Positions 36,322 to 44,919 of a stretch of 64,000 bases of DNA are shown here, piece after piece. Origin of the DNA: Palsa-506 sp963709075 (GTDB taxonomy: Bacteria; Actinomycetota; Actinomycetes; Streptosporangiales; Streptosporangiaceae); assembly GCA_963709075.1 (NCBI GenBank), contig CAVPUY010000008.1:186001-250000 (forward strand). The letters are read 5' to 3'. The first letter of the stretch is position 1. Each line of letters begins with the position of its first letter. The notes beneath the pieces were generated by a model that was not told the DNA's origin, ran no database searches, and saw nothing but the letters and a program-made list of their open reading frames with translations. The translations under genes and the position numbers were made by a program.

Positions 36322-37059
36322 ATGGCGCTGCGACTTGTTCAAATTGCGATGAATGCTCGGGATGACTCCGCGGTTGGCCGGTTCTGGGCGGAGGCGCTCG
36401 GCTGGGGTGTTGACAGTGAGGAACCCGGCGTGACCAACGTTGAACCCGTGGGCTTCGCCTATCCCGACCCCACCGCCGTCTGCATCGACGTCCTTGCCGT
36501 CCCGGAACCCAAAACGGTGAAGAACCGCGTGCACATCGATCTCGCCACCACCTCTGCAGCCCATCAGGCGGACCTGGTCGCGCGCCTCCATGATCTCGGC
36601 GCGACGGCCGCCGACGTAGGCCAGGGCGACATCCCGTGGGCGGTCCTTGCCGACACGGAGGGCAACGAGTTCTGCGTGCTGGAGCCTCGATCGATCTACC
36701 GGGACACGGGGCCGATCGCCGCGGTGGTCGTCGACTGCGCGGAACCGCGGGCCATGGCCCGATTCTGGGGCCAGGCGATGGACTGGACCTTGCACGAGGT
36801 GACCGACGACTATGCGGCGCTGCGCTCCGCCAAGGGTGTTGGGCCGTATCTCGAGTTCCTCCGCACGCCCGACGTGAAGACCGTGAAGAACCGTGTCCAT
36901 CTCGACCTCCGACCGTACCCCGGTGACGATCAAGCGGCGGAGGTGGTCCGGCTGCGGGCTCTCGGCGCCACCGACATCGACGTCGGCCAGGGCGACGTGC
37001 CGTGGACATGCCTCGCCGACCCGGAGGGCAACGAGTTCGACGTCCTCACCTCGCTCTGA
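36322..37059 (+). CDS. Tandem VOC-domain (glyoxalase-like) protein
   Basis: A 245-residue protein with two VOC domains that are clear duplicates. Each has a FW-A/G-x-A-hydrophobic-W opening (GRFWAEALGW; ARFWGQAMDW), the strand KTVKNRVH(I/L)DL, and the end (G)QGD(I/V)PW then DxEGNEF. VOC proteins bind a metal and include glyoxalases, dioxygenases and antibiotic-binding proteins; this one may be enzymatic or a sequestering protein. It is the first intact gene beyond the att array. Confidence 0.85.
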   Translation: MALRLVQIAMNARDDSAVGRFWAEALGWGVDSEEPGVTNVEPVGFAYPDPTAVCIDVLAVPEPKTVKNRVHIDLATTSAAHQADLVARLHDLGATAADVGQGDIPWAVLADTEGNEFCVLEPRSIYRDTGPIAAVVVDCAEPRAMARFWGQAMDWTLHEVTDDYAALRSAKGVGPYLEFLRTPDVKTVKNRVHLDLRPYPGDDQAAEVVRLRALGATDIDVGQGDVPWTCLADPEGNEFDVLTSL

Positions 37060-37222
37060 CGCAAAGCCTCTTCATCTGATACATCACGATCATGGACGTG
37101 GCCCGTGGCGCCGTGACGCTAGGCCCTGCTAGCAGAGCAACGTGGCCGGGCGTTCCGGAGACGCACGGCTCGCCAACCGCGATCTAGGGCTGGCGGGCAG
37201 CCGCGGAGCTGGGCGGTATCGG

Positions 37223-38125
37223 CTAGCCGACCGTTGTCAACTCGCGGAGTGCGGCGTCGAGGAAGACGTCTCGGCGCTCGAGCATGACCTCGTGGGTCAG
37301 GTCGGGGCGGCCCTGGAGGGCCATCGATGTCGGGAACCAGCCCATGTCCGGCGGGGAGGCGAGCGCCGCAACTGCGTCCCAGTAGGAGACGTTTCTCGCG
37401 GACCTGCCCGCCTCGGTCTCCCAGCCATCTAGGACATGTTCGGTGGCCTCAAGGCCGTGGCACCAGGCCGCGTCGCAGCGCAGCGAGCCGAGATCGATGC
37501 CGGCCGGCCCGGCGCCGGCGCAGTCCCAGTCGAGCACCGCGGTCAGCTTGCCGCCATCCCACAGCGTGTTGCCGTGCCACAAGTCACCGTGTACCAGGGC
37601 GAGCTGGTCGTCGTCCGGCCGGTTCGCGGCCACCGCCGCCTCCGCAGCCCGGAGCAGGTCCGCCGCGCCCTGTTCGCGGCGCATGCTGGCAAAGTCCGAG
37701 CCCTCTATCGGCTGACTCCGCAGTGGGAGCGCCGGTGTGGGGCTGAGCTCGATCGAGCTGATCCGCGCCGCGACCGCGCCCAGCGCCCGCAGCCGTTCCG
37801 GGTCGGACTCAGGCCTTATCACGCTTGTCCCTGGCACGCGGGCGGTGAGCACGAGCCCGTATCCGGTCCGCTCCGCGAGGTCATAGCCGAGCAGTTCCGC
37901 AACCGGGAGAATAGCACCGGCCACCCGCGACGCAAGGGTCATCGCGGCGACCTCGGTCGCGGTCTCCGTCACCCGCCCGCCGTGCGCGATCCGGAGGATC
38001 ACCTCGCGATCCCCGGCGCGCAACAGCCACGGCGAGCCGCCGTTGCGCAGGCCACGCAGGACTCTTGCCGCGGAGCCCAGGACCGCCGATGCCCAGTCAA
38101 GTACCTCTGTACCTGGACGGGCCAT
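37223..38125 (-). CDS. Aminoglycoside phosphotransferase-family kinase
   Basis: A 300-residue protein with an APH fold. It has an ATP-site lysine replaced or masked in REVILRIAHGG, the catalytic loop LVHGDLWHGNTLW, and the metal-binding AVLDWDCAGAG. I chose ATG 38125 (MARPGTEVLDW); the longer frame upstream is not convincing. Substrate unknown: family members phosphorylate aminoglycosides, macrolides, choline, homoserine or sugars. Convergent with the VOC gene. Confidence 0.85.
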   Translation of the reverse strand: MARPGTEVLDWASAVLGSAARVLRGLRNGGSPWLLRAGDREVILRIAHGGRVTETATEVAAMTLASRVAGAILPVAELLGYDLAERTGYGLVLTARVPGTSVIRPESDPERLRALGAVAARISSIELSPTPALPLRSQPIEGSDFASMRREQGAADLLRAAEAAVAANRPDDDQLALVHGDLWHGNTLWDGGKLTAVLDWDCAGAGPAGIDLGSLRCDAAWCHGLEATEHVLDGWETEAGRSARNVSYWDAVAALASPPDMGWFPTSMALQGRPDLTHEVMLERRDVFLDAALRELTTVG

Positions 38126-38399
38126 GACACTGACCCTAGCGGCGGATGGGATGATTGGCGTCCGCTGACAGGAAGCGCGGAAGCATATGCGGCGGCGGTA
38201 CCGGAGCAGGGTCTCCTGGCCGCGTGACAAACTCCTAGAGCCCTGTTATCCCTGGTGGGATGCGCCCGCGGCTCCCGCGGGCAGCGGTCGCCCGGACGAT
38301 CTGATGAGTCCTGCTTCGCCTCGTCGTCTACATCGTGGGGCACGACAGCACTTATGCATGAGAACCGTGAGGAACCAGAGGAATCGGAGACCAGCCACC

Positions 38400-38876
38400 A
38401 TGACCGAGGAGACCGTCAGCGCGACGACCACGATCAGCACATCGGCCGAAACCGTGTTCGCGGTGCTTGCCGACCCATCCCGGCATGCCGCCATTGACGG
38501 CACCGGCTGGGTTCGCGACTCGCTCGGTGGCCAACGGCTAACCGGCCTAGGTCAGATCTTCCGGATGGCCATGTACCGCCCCAACCACCCGGACGGCAGC
38601 TACGAGTTGGCCAACCAGGTCCTCGCGTTCGAGCCGCCGCGCGTCATTGCGTGGCAGCCGGGCTATATGTCACCGGCAACAGGCAGGCTGGAGTTCGGCG
38701 GCTGGATCTGGCGTTACGACCTGACCCAGCTCGGTCCAGACGAGACCAAGGTCACGCTCTCCTATGACTGGTTGGCGGTAGGGCCGATTCCCCGCCAGCA
38801 CATTCAGTTCCCGCCGTTCACTCCAGACCATCTCGGCAACTCGCTGAGCCACCTGGCCGCGATCGTTGCGCGTTAA
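38400..38876 (+). CDS. SRPBCC / polyketide-cyclase-like protein
   Basis: A 158-residue START-like fold: SATTTISTSAETVFAVLADP at the N-terminus, WVRDSLGGQRLTGLGQIFRM in the middle, and FEPPRVIAWQPG, the usual ligand-pocket strands. Such proteins bind or transform hydrophobic ligands. The ATG at 38400 is preceded by GAGGAATCGGAG. It is followed by a methyltransferase gene 33 bases on, read the same way. Confidence 0.82.
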   Translation: MTEETVSATTTISTSAETVFAVLADPSRHAAIDGTGWVRDSLGGQRLTGLGQIFRMAMYRPNHPDGSYELANQVLAFEPPRVIAWQPGYMSPATGRLEFGGWIWRYDLTQLGPDETKVTLSYDWLAVGPIPRQHIQFPPFTPDHLGNSLSHLAAIVAR

Positions 38877-38909
38877 CGACGTCCCGGCCGCCTGAGGCTC
38901 GGGCCACGA

Positions 38910-39791
38910 ATGGGGGCTCGCCGAATGACACGGCAGCCAGAACCTACCGCCCGTCGTTACGGCAAGGTTTTCGATGAGATCGCGGCTGAGTACGACCGCC
39001 GCCGTCCGGCTTATCCTGACGAGCTCATCGACCAGGCTTGTCAGATCGCGGGGATCGGGAGCGGCGATCGTGTGCTTGAGGTTGGGTGTGGAAGCGGCCA
39101 GTTGACCCGCGGCCTCCTCGCCCGGGGCCTGCACGTCACAGCACTCGAACCCGGCGAGAGCCTCATAGCGCTGGCCAGGCAGAACCTGGAGGGTGCTGGC
39201 GAGGTGGAATTCGTGAACGCCCCGTTTGAGGACGCGTCACTTCCCCGCGAGCAGTTTCAGGCCGTGTTCTCCGCGTCCGCGTTTCACTGGGTTGACCCTG
39301 AGGTTAGCTGGCAGAAGGCCGCCGACGTACTCGTCCCCGGCGGAACGCTCGCCCTGGTGTCATACTTCGGGCTTGAGGAGCGGCGCAGCAAGCTGGATCA
39401 GGAAGCGGCGCTCGCCGCCATGAGAAAGGTCGCCCCGGACATCGCCGCTGATTGGCCGGCCTACCGTGATCTCGACGCCACGCTCGCCGGGATGGAGCAA
39501 CGCCGCGGCAACGTCTCAGAGGTATGGGCCTGGCTCGGCAGCTACGATATAGGGCGAGATTATGCCGCCCGCTTGTTCGGTGATGTTCAGGTGGCGGTCA
39601 TGCCAAAGCTCAGCGAGCACACTCCTGACGAGGTCAATGCCCTCGTTCGTACGATGTCGTTTTACGCTCGGCTTTCACCGGGCCAGCGTCAAGCCCTTGA
39701 GCGTGAACATCAGGCCATTTATGAACGGCTCGGGCGGCCGATTCGCGCTAGCACGGTGACGGCTCTCGTCACGGCACGGCGCGGCACATAG
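38910..39791 (+). CDS. Class I SAM-dependent methyltransferase
   Basis: About 290 residues. YGKVFDEIAAEYDRRRPAYP precedes motif I (VLEVGCGSGQLTRGLLARG), then LEPGESLIALAR and FSASAFHWVDPEV, typical of UbiE/Tam-like methyltransferases. Two starts are possible, 38910 and 38925; GGGGGC lies before the second. Probably co-transcribed with the SRPBCC gene. Substrate unknown. Confidence 0.87.
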   Translation: MGARRMTRQPEPTARRYGKVFDEIAAEYDRRRPAYPDELIDQACQIAGIGSGDRVLEVGCGSGQLTRGLLARGLHVTALEPGESLIALARQNLEGAGEVEFVNAPFEDASLPREQFQAVFSASAFHWVDPEVSWQKAADVLVPGGTLALVSYFGLEERRSKLDQEAALAAMRKVAPDIAADWPAYRDLDATLAGMEQRRGNVSEVWAWLGSYDIGRDYAARLFGDVQVAVMPKLSEHTPDEVNALVRTMSFYARLSPGQRQALEREHQAIYERLGRPIRASTVTALVTARRGT

Positions 39792-39915
39792 GGAGCGGTC
39801 AAGCCGGGCGGCGCCGCCGCGGGCGCTCGTCGTTGAGTTCGATATTCGCCGATGCCTCGCTGTTCGTCACCCCAGAGACGGCCAGGACGAGGACAGCGGA
39901 AGTCTCCAGACTCGG

Positions 39916-40473
39916 CTATCGCAGCTCACCGGGAAGCAGGCTATAGATCACGCTGTCGCGGCGGGCTCCCTTGAAAGGCACGTGGGAACGAAGAAGGCCC
40001 TCGCGGGAAAACCGGCAACGTTGGGCGACATGCTGCGACGCCTCATTGCCGGGACCGCAAGTCAGCTCCAGCCGGGCCAGTCCCAGCTCGGTGAATGCCC
40101 ACCGGGCGAGCAGGCGGACAGCATGTGTCGCGGCACCCCGGCCGCGAGCCTCGGGGGCGAGCCAATACCCAACCGCCGCGCAGCCCTGATCCAGGCGAAC
40201 CTCATACAGCGAGACGCCGCCGAGCAGCACGTCCTGGTCGTGCGGCTCGACCAGCGCGAAGTTCAGCTCATCGCCACGCAAGCGGGCCTCTTCTTGCTCA
40301 GCGAAGTCGTCGCGCGCAGCAGTCTCGGTGTACGGAGTATTACGCCATGAGAACCGCTGCATAACCGGATCAGCGAACGCCAGCAGCTTGCCCGGTACGT
40401 CGGCCTCGCGCCAAGGGCGCAGCAGCACCACATCACCAGCCAGCGGCGGTACCGGGAACCAGAGCTCGGCCAT
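39916..40473 (-). CDS. GNAT-family N-acetyltransferase, RimJ/RimL type
   Basis: A 185-residue acetyltransferase: VLLRPWREADVPGKLLAF at the N-terminus, GGVSLYEVRLDQGCAAVGYWL, then the acetyl-CoA loop APEARGRGAATHAVRLLARWAF and RLELTCGPGNEASQHVAQRCRF. These are standard RimJ/RimL-type blocks. The ATG at 40473 has AGGGAGG 10 bases upstream. The longer open frame upstream is not coding-like. Confidence 0.9.
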   Translation of the reverse strand: MAELWFPVPPLAGDVVLLRPWREADVPGKLLAFADPVMQRFSWRNTPYTETAARDDFAEQEEARLRGDELNFALVEPHDQDVLLGGVSLYEVRLDQGCAAVGYWLAPEARGRGAATHAVRLLARWAFTELGLARLELTCGPGNEASQHVAQRCRFSREGLLRSHVPFKGARRDSVIYSLLPGELR

Positions 40474-40763
40474 GTTGAGATGACCTCCCTTAACAGCAGG
40501 CAGGGCTGGCGGGATTCTGACAGCAGAAGTGACAGCAACGGTGCCAGCGCACCAGCCCACTACAGCACGCAGTAGCACCAGTGAGACATGACACCGCAGC
40601 CCTGCCACCCCGCGGCGGGCGACGGGGGAGTCGCAGGCAGGAAGGCGGAGCTTCAACTCGGATGGCCGAGACGACTTGTTCGGTCGTTGCTGCTGATCTT
40701 CGCTACCAGCGGCAATCCATGCGGCTATGAAGATCACGATGACCCGTGGGGCAGAGTAGGGGC

Positions 40764-41267
40764 ATGCCTGCGTACAAGCCGATGCCATTCCACCTTGAGA
40801 CCGAGCGGCTGAGACTGCAGCCATGGGCCGAGTCGGACGCCGATGAGCTCCGTGTCCTTCACTCCGAACGCGGTAAAGGGACACTGACGGCTGAGCAGAC
40901 CCGGACACTCATCGCGAAGCAGCTCGCGGCAGCGGCGACAACGGGGATCGCCTTGCTGCCCATCCGGCGCCGTGACGAGGGCGACTTCATCGGATACTGC
41001 GGGCTGATCGTCGGCCGCTCCACCGCTGAGGAGCCGGAGATCGCTTATGAGCTGCTGCAGCGGGCGCATGGGCGTGGCTATGCCAGTGAGGCGGCTGGCG
41101 CGGTGCTCGATGCTGCGATAGCGACGGGGCGGAAACGGCTCTGGTCGACCGTCCGTACATGGAACACGCCATCGCTCCGTGTCCTTGAGAAGCTCGGCTT
41201 CGAGCGGGATCACGTTTCCGCAGACGACGACGGCGAAATAGTGTGGCTCACACGCTCGCTGCCGTGA
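40764..41267 (+). CDS. GNAT-family N-acetyltransferase
   Basis: A 167-residue RimJ/RimL-type acetyltransferase: FHLETERLRLQPWAESDADEL, DFIGYCGLIVGRS, EIAYELLQRAHGRGYASEAAGAVLDAA (acetyl-CoA loop), and NTPSLRVLEKLGFERD. The ATG at 40764 is preceded by a GAGTAGGGG site; GTG 40746 is a possible earlier start. Divergent from the other GNAT gene across a 290-base spacer with no visible gene. Confidence 0.9.
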   Translation: MPAYKPMPFHLETERLRLQPWAESDADELRVLHSERGKGTLTAEQTRTLIAKQLAAAATTGIALLPIRRRDEGDFIGYCGLIVGRSTAEEPEIAYELLQRAHGRGYASEAAGAVLDAAIATGRKRLWSTVRTWNTPSLRVLEKLGFERDHVSADDDGEIVWLTRSLP

Positions 41268-41383
41268 CGCGGGCCGGCGGGCCTGGCACTCTGCGGGTGG
41301 ACGAAGCTTTCCCAAGCCAGGCATGCCGGCCAGGGCTGGCTCAGCGCGGTGAGTGTAGCGCGTGGCCGCTATAAGTTACAGCT

Positions 41384-41761
41384 ATGAACGATGCTCACCA
41401 GGTGATAGAGGCCTACTGGGCTGCAGCTGAGGCTAGAGACTGGAGCACGTTTGCCGAGCTGGTCGCCGAGCGGGTCGTGTATGAGGCGCCACAGGCCCGG
41501 GAGCGAGTTCGCGGGCGCACCGCCTATATGCGATTCAACGTCGAAGGGTTCCCCAGCGACTGGCATCTCAAGGTGGAACGGATCATCGGGGAAGGTCGCC
41601 ACGCGGCGAGCTGGATCGAGTTCTCCGATGCCGCTGACCACTACCCGGGACTGTGTTTCTTTGACCTCGATGAAGACGGTCGGATCGCCCGGATCACCGA
41701 CTTCTGGCCCACGCCGACCGAGCTTCCGGCCAGCCGTGCCCACCTGGTGGAGCGTTACTGA
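41384..41761 (+). CDS. SnoaL/NTF2-like protein
   Basis: A 125-residue cone-shaped NTF2 fold: IEAYWAAAEARDWSTFAELV, VVYEAPQARERVRGRTAYMRF, and a final DGRIARITDFWP. Such proteins include polyketide cyclases, isomerases and many proteins of unknown role. The usual length and complete fold suggest a functional gene. Confidence 0.83.
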   Translation: MNDAHQVIEAYWAAAEARDWSTFAELVAERVVYEAPQARERVRGRTAYMRFNVEGFPSDWHLKVERIIGEGRHAASWIEFSDAADHYPGLCFFDLDEDGRIARITDFWPTPTELPASRAHLVERY

Positions 41762-41973
41762 TCAGTGCGGATGCGGTCCGGCCGGGCCGGACCGCCAGCC
41801 GCTCCCCTGAGCCTTGGCGGCTGGGAGGGGAACGGCGTATCACAATCGCGCACAGCACTAGGCGATCTTGTGAATCTTGGCCAGCGCGACGCGGCTCCGT
41901 CACCCGCTCTACAGGAAGTTCCCAGGTCAGAGGAGGTTCTCCGAGGGCGGCCCGCACTCAGGGGCCGCAGATG

Positions 41974-42603
41974 CTAGGACTCCTTCCTGGCCAAAATCCA
42001 GGTGTAGCAGATGTCCGTTTCGCCCTCTTTCTGCGTTTCCAGAGCAGTCTTCTCGATGTCAAACCCGGCTTCGCGGACGAGCTGGCGAGTGGCGTCGGCA
42101 CTGAACATGCTGAAATACATGTCAACCCCCAGCCATTCCGCCACGGTGCCAGGCTCGTCGAGGTCTTCGATGCTCAGCAGGAGCAGGCCGCCAGGCCGGA
42201 GCCAGGTGCGAAGTCGTTCCAGGAGACCCCGGTGCTCGTCTCGGGGAATATGGTCGAAGGTGTAAAGGGAAATGACCGCGCCGAATTGCCCGGCCGGAAA
42301 GGTGACCGTAAGCGCGTCCGAGCAGACGAACTCAGCGTCCGGGACATTCCGGGTCGCCTGCTGGATATGTTCCGGGGAAATGTCGACGCCGGTCACGCGG
42401 TACCGCCTCGCAAGTTCCGCGGCCACGGGAACACCGGCCGCACAGCCCAGGTCGAGAACGGCAGCGCCGGGCCGCAGCCCCTTTGCCAGCTCTCCGATCC
42501 ACTCAGCGCGCGGCCAGCGGGCGCTGTCGTGCTCCAGCGCGCGATACCTGGCCGCGGCGCGGTCGTAACCAGCCTGCACGATCTCGCTCGGGTCACCAGC
42601 CAT
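41974..42603 (-). CDS. Class I SAM-dependent methyltransferase
   Basis: A 209-residue protein with motif I VLDLGCAAGVPVAAELARRY, then VTGVDISPEHIQQATRN, VISLYTFDHIPRDEHRGLL and LRPGGLLLLSIEDLDEPG. I placed the start at ATG 42603 (MAGDPSEIVQAGYD), the usual opening for this family. The C-terminus ends in the familiar ICYTWILARK. Substrate unknown. Confidence 0.87.
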   Translation of the reverse strand: MAGDPSEIVQAGYDRAAARYRALEHDSARWPRAEWIGELAKGLRPGAAVLDLGCAAGVPVAAELARRYRVTGVDISPEHIQQATRNVPDAEFVCSDALTVTFPAGQFGAVISLYTFDHIPRDEHRGLLERLRTWLRPGGLLLLSIEDLDEPGTVAEWLGVDMYFSMFSADATRQLVREAGFDIEKTALETQKEGETDICYTWILARKES

Positions 42604-42655
42604 GGCCAAAAGCCTAACCCCGGGCCTGATCATGATCGGGAAGCCGGACAGTTCG

Positions 42656-43433
42656 TCAGTACCAGGCGGGCCCGTGGGGCGTGTACGGCTCTTCAAGTGA
42701 CCGGATCTCGTCCTCAGTAAGATGCAGGTCCAGTGCTGCGATCGCTTCCGGCAGGTGATGGGGCTTGGTCGCTCCGACGATGGGCGCGGAGACGACGGGG
42801 TTGTTCAGCACCCACGCCAGCGCGACTTGAGCCATGCGCACGCCACGGGTTTCGGAAACGCGCTGGACCGCGCTGACGACGGGCTCGTCGAGAGGCGAGT
42901 CGAAGGACTGGACGATCTTGTCCACGCTGGACCGGCGTGACTGTTCCCCCCACGGGCGAGCCAGCCGGCCTTTGCCCTGAGGGGAGTACGGCACGGCGCC
43001 CACGCCCATGTCAGCGCACATCGGCAGCAGCTCTCGCTCATCCTGCCGTCGAAGCAGGTTGTACTGATTATGCATCGCGACGAACTGGGTCCAGCCGTGC
43101 ACTTCGGCGGTGCGCTGAAGTTTGGCGAACTGCCAGGCGTACATGGAGGAGGCGCCGATGTAGCGGGCCTTCCCGGCCTTGACGATGTCGTGCAAGGCTT
43201 CCATGGTCTCTTCGACCGGGGCCTCGGGATCGAAGCGGTGGATCTGGTAGAGGTCGATGTAATCGGTGCCGAGCCGGGTCGGCGAGGCATCGACCTGCTC
43301 GAGGATCGCCTTGCGGGATAGGCCCTGGCCGCCCGGTGTGCGCGCCCCGGGTCGTGGGATCCCCGTAGCTCATGCCGCCCAGCGCGATCCGGCTGACCTT
43401 CAGCCCAGTCTTGCCCAGTCGTACGTGGTCCAT
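42656..43433 (-). pseudogene. Aldo/keto reductase with internal deletion
   Basis: The N-terminus (VRLGKTGLKVSRIALGGMSYGD) is intact. Translation then jumps, in a different frame, to GQGLSRKAILEQVDAS, LGTDYIDLYQIHRFDPEAP and on to a normal C-terminus (KARYIGASSMYAWQFAKLQ, APIVGATKPHHLPEAI). About 60-80 residues that normally carry the catalytic Asp and Tyr (the DTADxY segment) are gone between about 43340 and 43360, so the enzyme should be inactive. Full-length homologues are about 320-330 residues; this one is about 260. Confidence 0.8.
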
Positions 43434-43554
43434 CAAAACCTCTCCTGTCAGTAGGGGGCCTTGTGCCGCAGGTTTTGATCGTCAGTGGAGAGGAGCGCTC
43501 GGCAACGCCGAGCGCGGCCCGGACTGCGGCTGCTCCAGGGTAGAGAATGTGGCC

Positions 43555-43800
43555 ATGACCGAGTTGACCGCGGCCGAGGTCCAGGCGCTGGCCGCCCTGG
43601 CGGACAATCGTCCGATGACCGTCGACGAACTAGCCCGCTCTGTGTCAGACGCGGGCATGCACCTCGGCGGTGACGAGGTCACAGCCATAGTTCAGAGGCT
43701 GGTTGACATGGGCATGGCCGAGCGGACCCCTGCAGCCAGCCTCGGTAAGTACCGGACCACGGCGGAAGGCCTCGACTGGATGCGCTCCAGGAGCGCTTAG
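43555..43800 (+). CDS. Small winged-helix protein
   Basis: An 81-residue protein with one helix-turn-helix: TAAEVQALAALADNRPMTVDEL, GDEVTAIVQRLVDMGMAERT and a wing ending TTAEGLDW. It resembles the DNA-binding half of MarR/PadR-like regulators without a dimerisation or ligand domain. The ATG at 43555 was chosen because upstream translation is not coding-like. Regulator target unknown. Confidence 0.65.
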   Translation: MTELTAAEVQALAALADNRPMTVDELARSVSDAGMHLGGDEVTAIVQRLVDMGMAERTPAASLGKYRTTAEGLDWMRSRSA

Positions 43801-43838
43801 CTGTCTGCACAAACCCGCGGGCCAGGCCGGGCTGAAGC

Positions 43839-44621
43839 TCACTCGGCGGTACGAGCCGATTGGGCACCTTTGGACCGCAGCCATTCGATCACGTTCTCTT
43901 GACGCGTCCCAAGTCCGCCCGCGGTGTCCAGCGCTGTCCCGTCCGCGTAGTCCGGAACCCAGTTGAGATCGGCACCGGCGTCCAGCAAGCGCTCCGCCGC
44001 GCGGCGCTGCCCGGCATCACAGGCATGCCAGAACGCCTGGGAAACCTGTTCCTGGCCGGTCGCCCGCTGCGGGAGGAGATCCTCCAGGCGTTCGAGCATG
44101 CCCAGGGCGGCAGCGTGCCAGAGCTTGCCAACTCCGGCACCGCGGGCCACAAGCATGCGCGCTACGTTCCAGCAGCCGTAGCCGATCGCGTTATCCAGGG
44201 GCGTCCCGATAGATCCGTCGGGTGTCTCCAGATCCGCGCCGCCGTCAATCAGTTCCCGCGCAACATCGGCATCGTCGCTGCTCGCGGCCCAGTGCAGCGG
44301 CGTCTCTGAACCTCGGCCGGTAGTAACAGCGCTGGGATCATCACCTCGGCCGGTGGTAACAGCGTTGGGATCGGCGCCGGCATCGATCAAGAGCCGGACT
44401 ATCTCTGGGCCGTGGGGGAAGTAGCCGGGCCAGTCGGTGACAAGATGCAATGGCGTCCGCGTGCCGTCGTCCTTAGAGCCAAGTCTGGCTTTCGCGAGTC
44501 CGGGATGCTCGGACAGAAGGCGTCGGATCGTGTCGATTGCACCGCTGCGGACGGCGAGCAGTAACTCGATGGCCCTGGGATCGTCCCCCGGGATTATCAC
44601 GGTTGTCATCTCGTCGCTCAT
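43839..44621 (-). CDS. Ankyrin-repeat protein
   Basis: About 260 residues with four to five ankyrin repeats: TPLHLVTDWPGYFPHGPEIVR, LLIDAGADPNAV, TPLHWAASSDDADVARELI, DGGADLETPDG, and AERLLDAGADLNWVPDYADG. An 11-residue unit (DPNAVTTGRGD / DPSAVTTGRGS) is tandemly duplicated from a 33-bp DNA repeat near 44314-44380. Probably a protein-interaction module; ankyrin proteins of this kind are common accessory genes. ATG 44621 is the best start. Confidence 0.8.
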   Translation of the reverse strand: MSDEMTTVIIPGDDPRAIELLLAVRSGAIDTIRRLLSEHPGLAKARLGSKDDGTRTPLHLVTDWPGYFPHGPEIVRLLIDAGADPNAVTTGRGDDPSAVTTGRGSETPLHWAASSDDADVARELIDGGADLETPDGSIGTPLDNAIGYGCWNVARMLVARGAGVGKLWHAAALGMLERLEDLLPQRATGQEQVSQAFWHACDAGQRRAAERLLDAGADLNWVPDYADGTALDTAGGLGTRQENVIEWLRSKGAQSARTAE

Positions 44622-44653
44622 CGCACTTAATTGTGGCAGCTGGGGGGACAGCC

Positions 44654-44855
44654 ATGCGGGCTGATCGTCTACGAGTCGGTGTACGACAACACGCACCTGG
44701 TTGCCGACGCCATCGGAGCCGGGCTCAGGCATGCTTTCGATGTCAGTGTTGTTCCAGTGGCAGAGGTTAGCCCGGCGGTTCTCGCCGATGCCGACCTGGT
44801 AGTCGTCGGCGGGCAGCAGCCGGCCAGCGAACTAGGTCAGACGGTGGCCAGCTGA
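44654..44855 (+). pseudogene. Flavodoxin-family protein, N-terminal fragment
   Basis: After ATG 44654 one base is missing; in the corrected frame the text is LIVYESVYDNTHLVADAIGAGL, ending VLADADLVVVGG. This is the phosphate-binding loop and second strand of a flavodoxin. The rest of the protein is absent: the frame stops at 44855, 65 bases before the ferric-reductase-like gene. A remnant, possibly of a former electron-transfer partner. Confidence 0.7.
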
Positions 44856-44919
44856 TTCAGAGCTGGCGCAGAGGTTTCGTCCATTCGGTGGCCAGCTATA
44901 GCTGGCACCGTCTAGCGCT

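Noticed and set aside
35905..36933. Leftward 342-residue frame across att copy 4 and the VOC gene
   Set aside because: It runs antisense to the duplicated VOC domains and through the tRNA copy; only a short tail resembling an integrase end has meaning.
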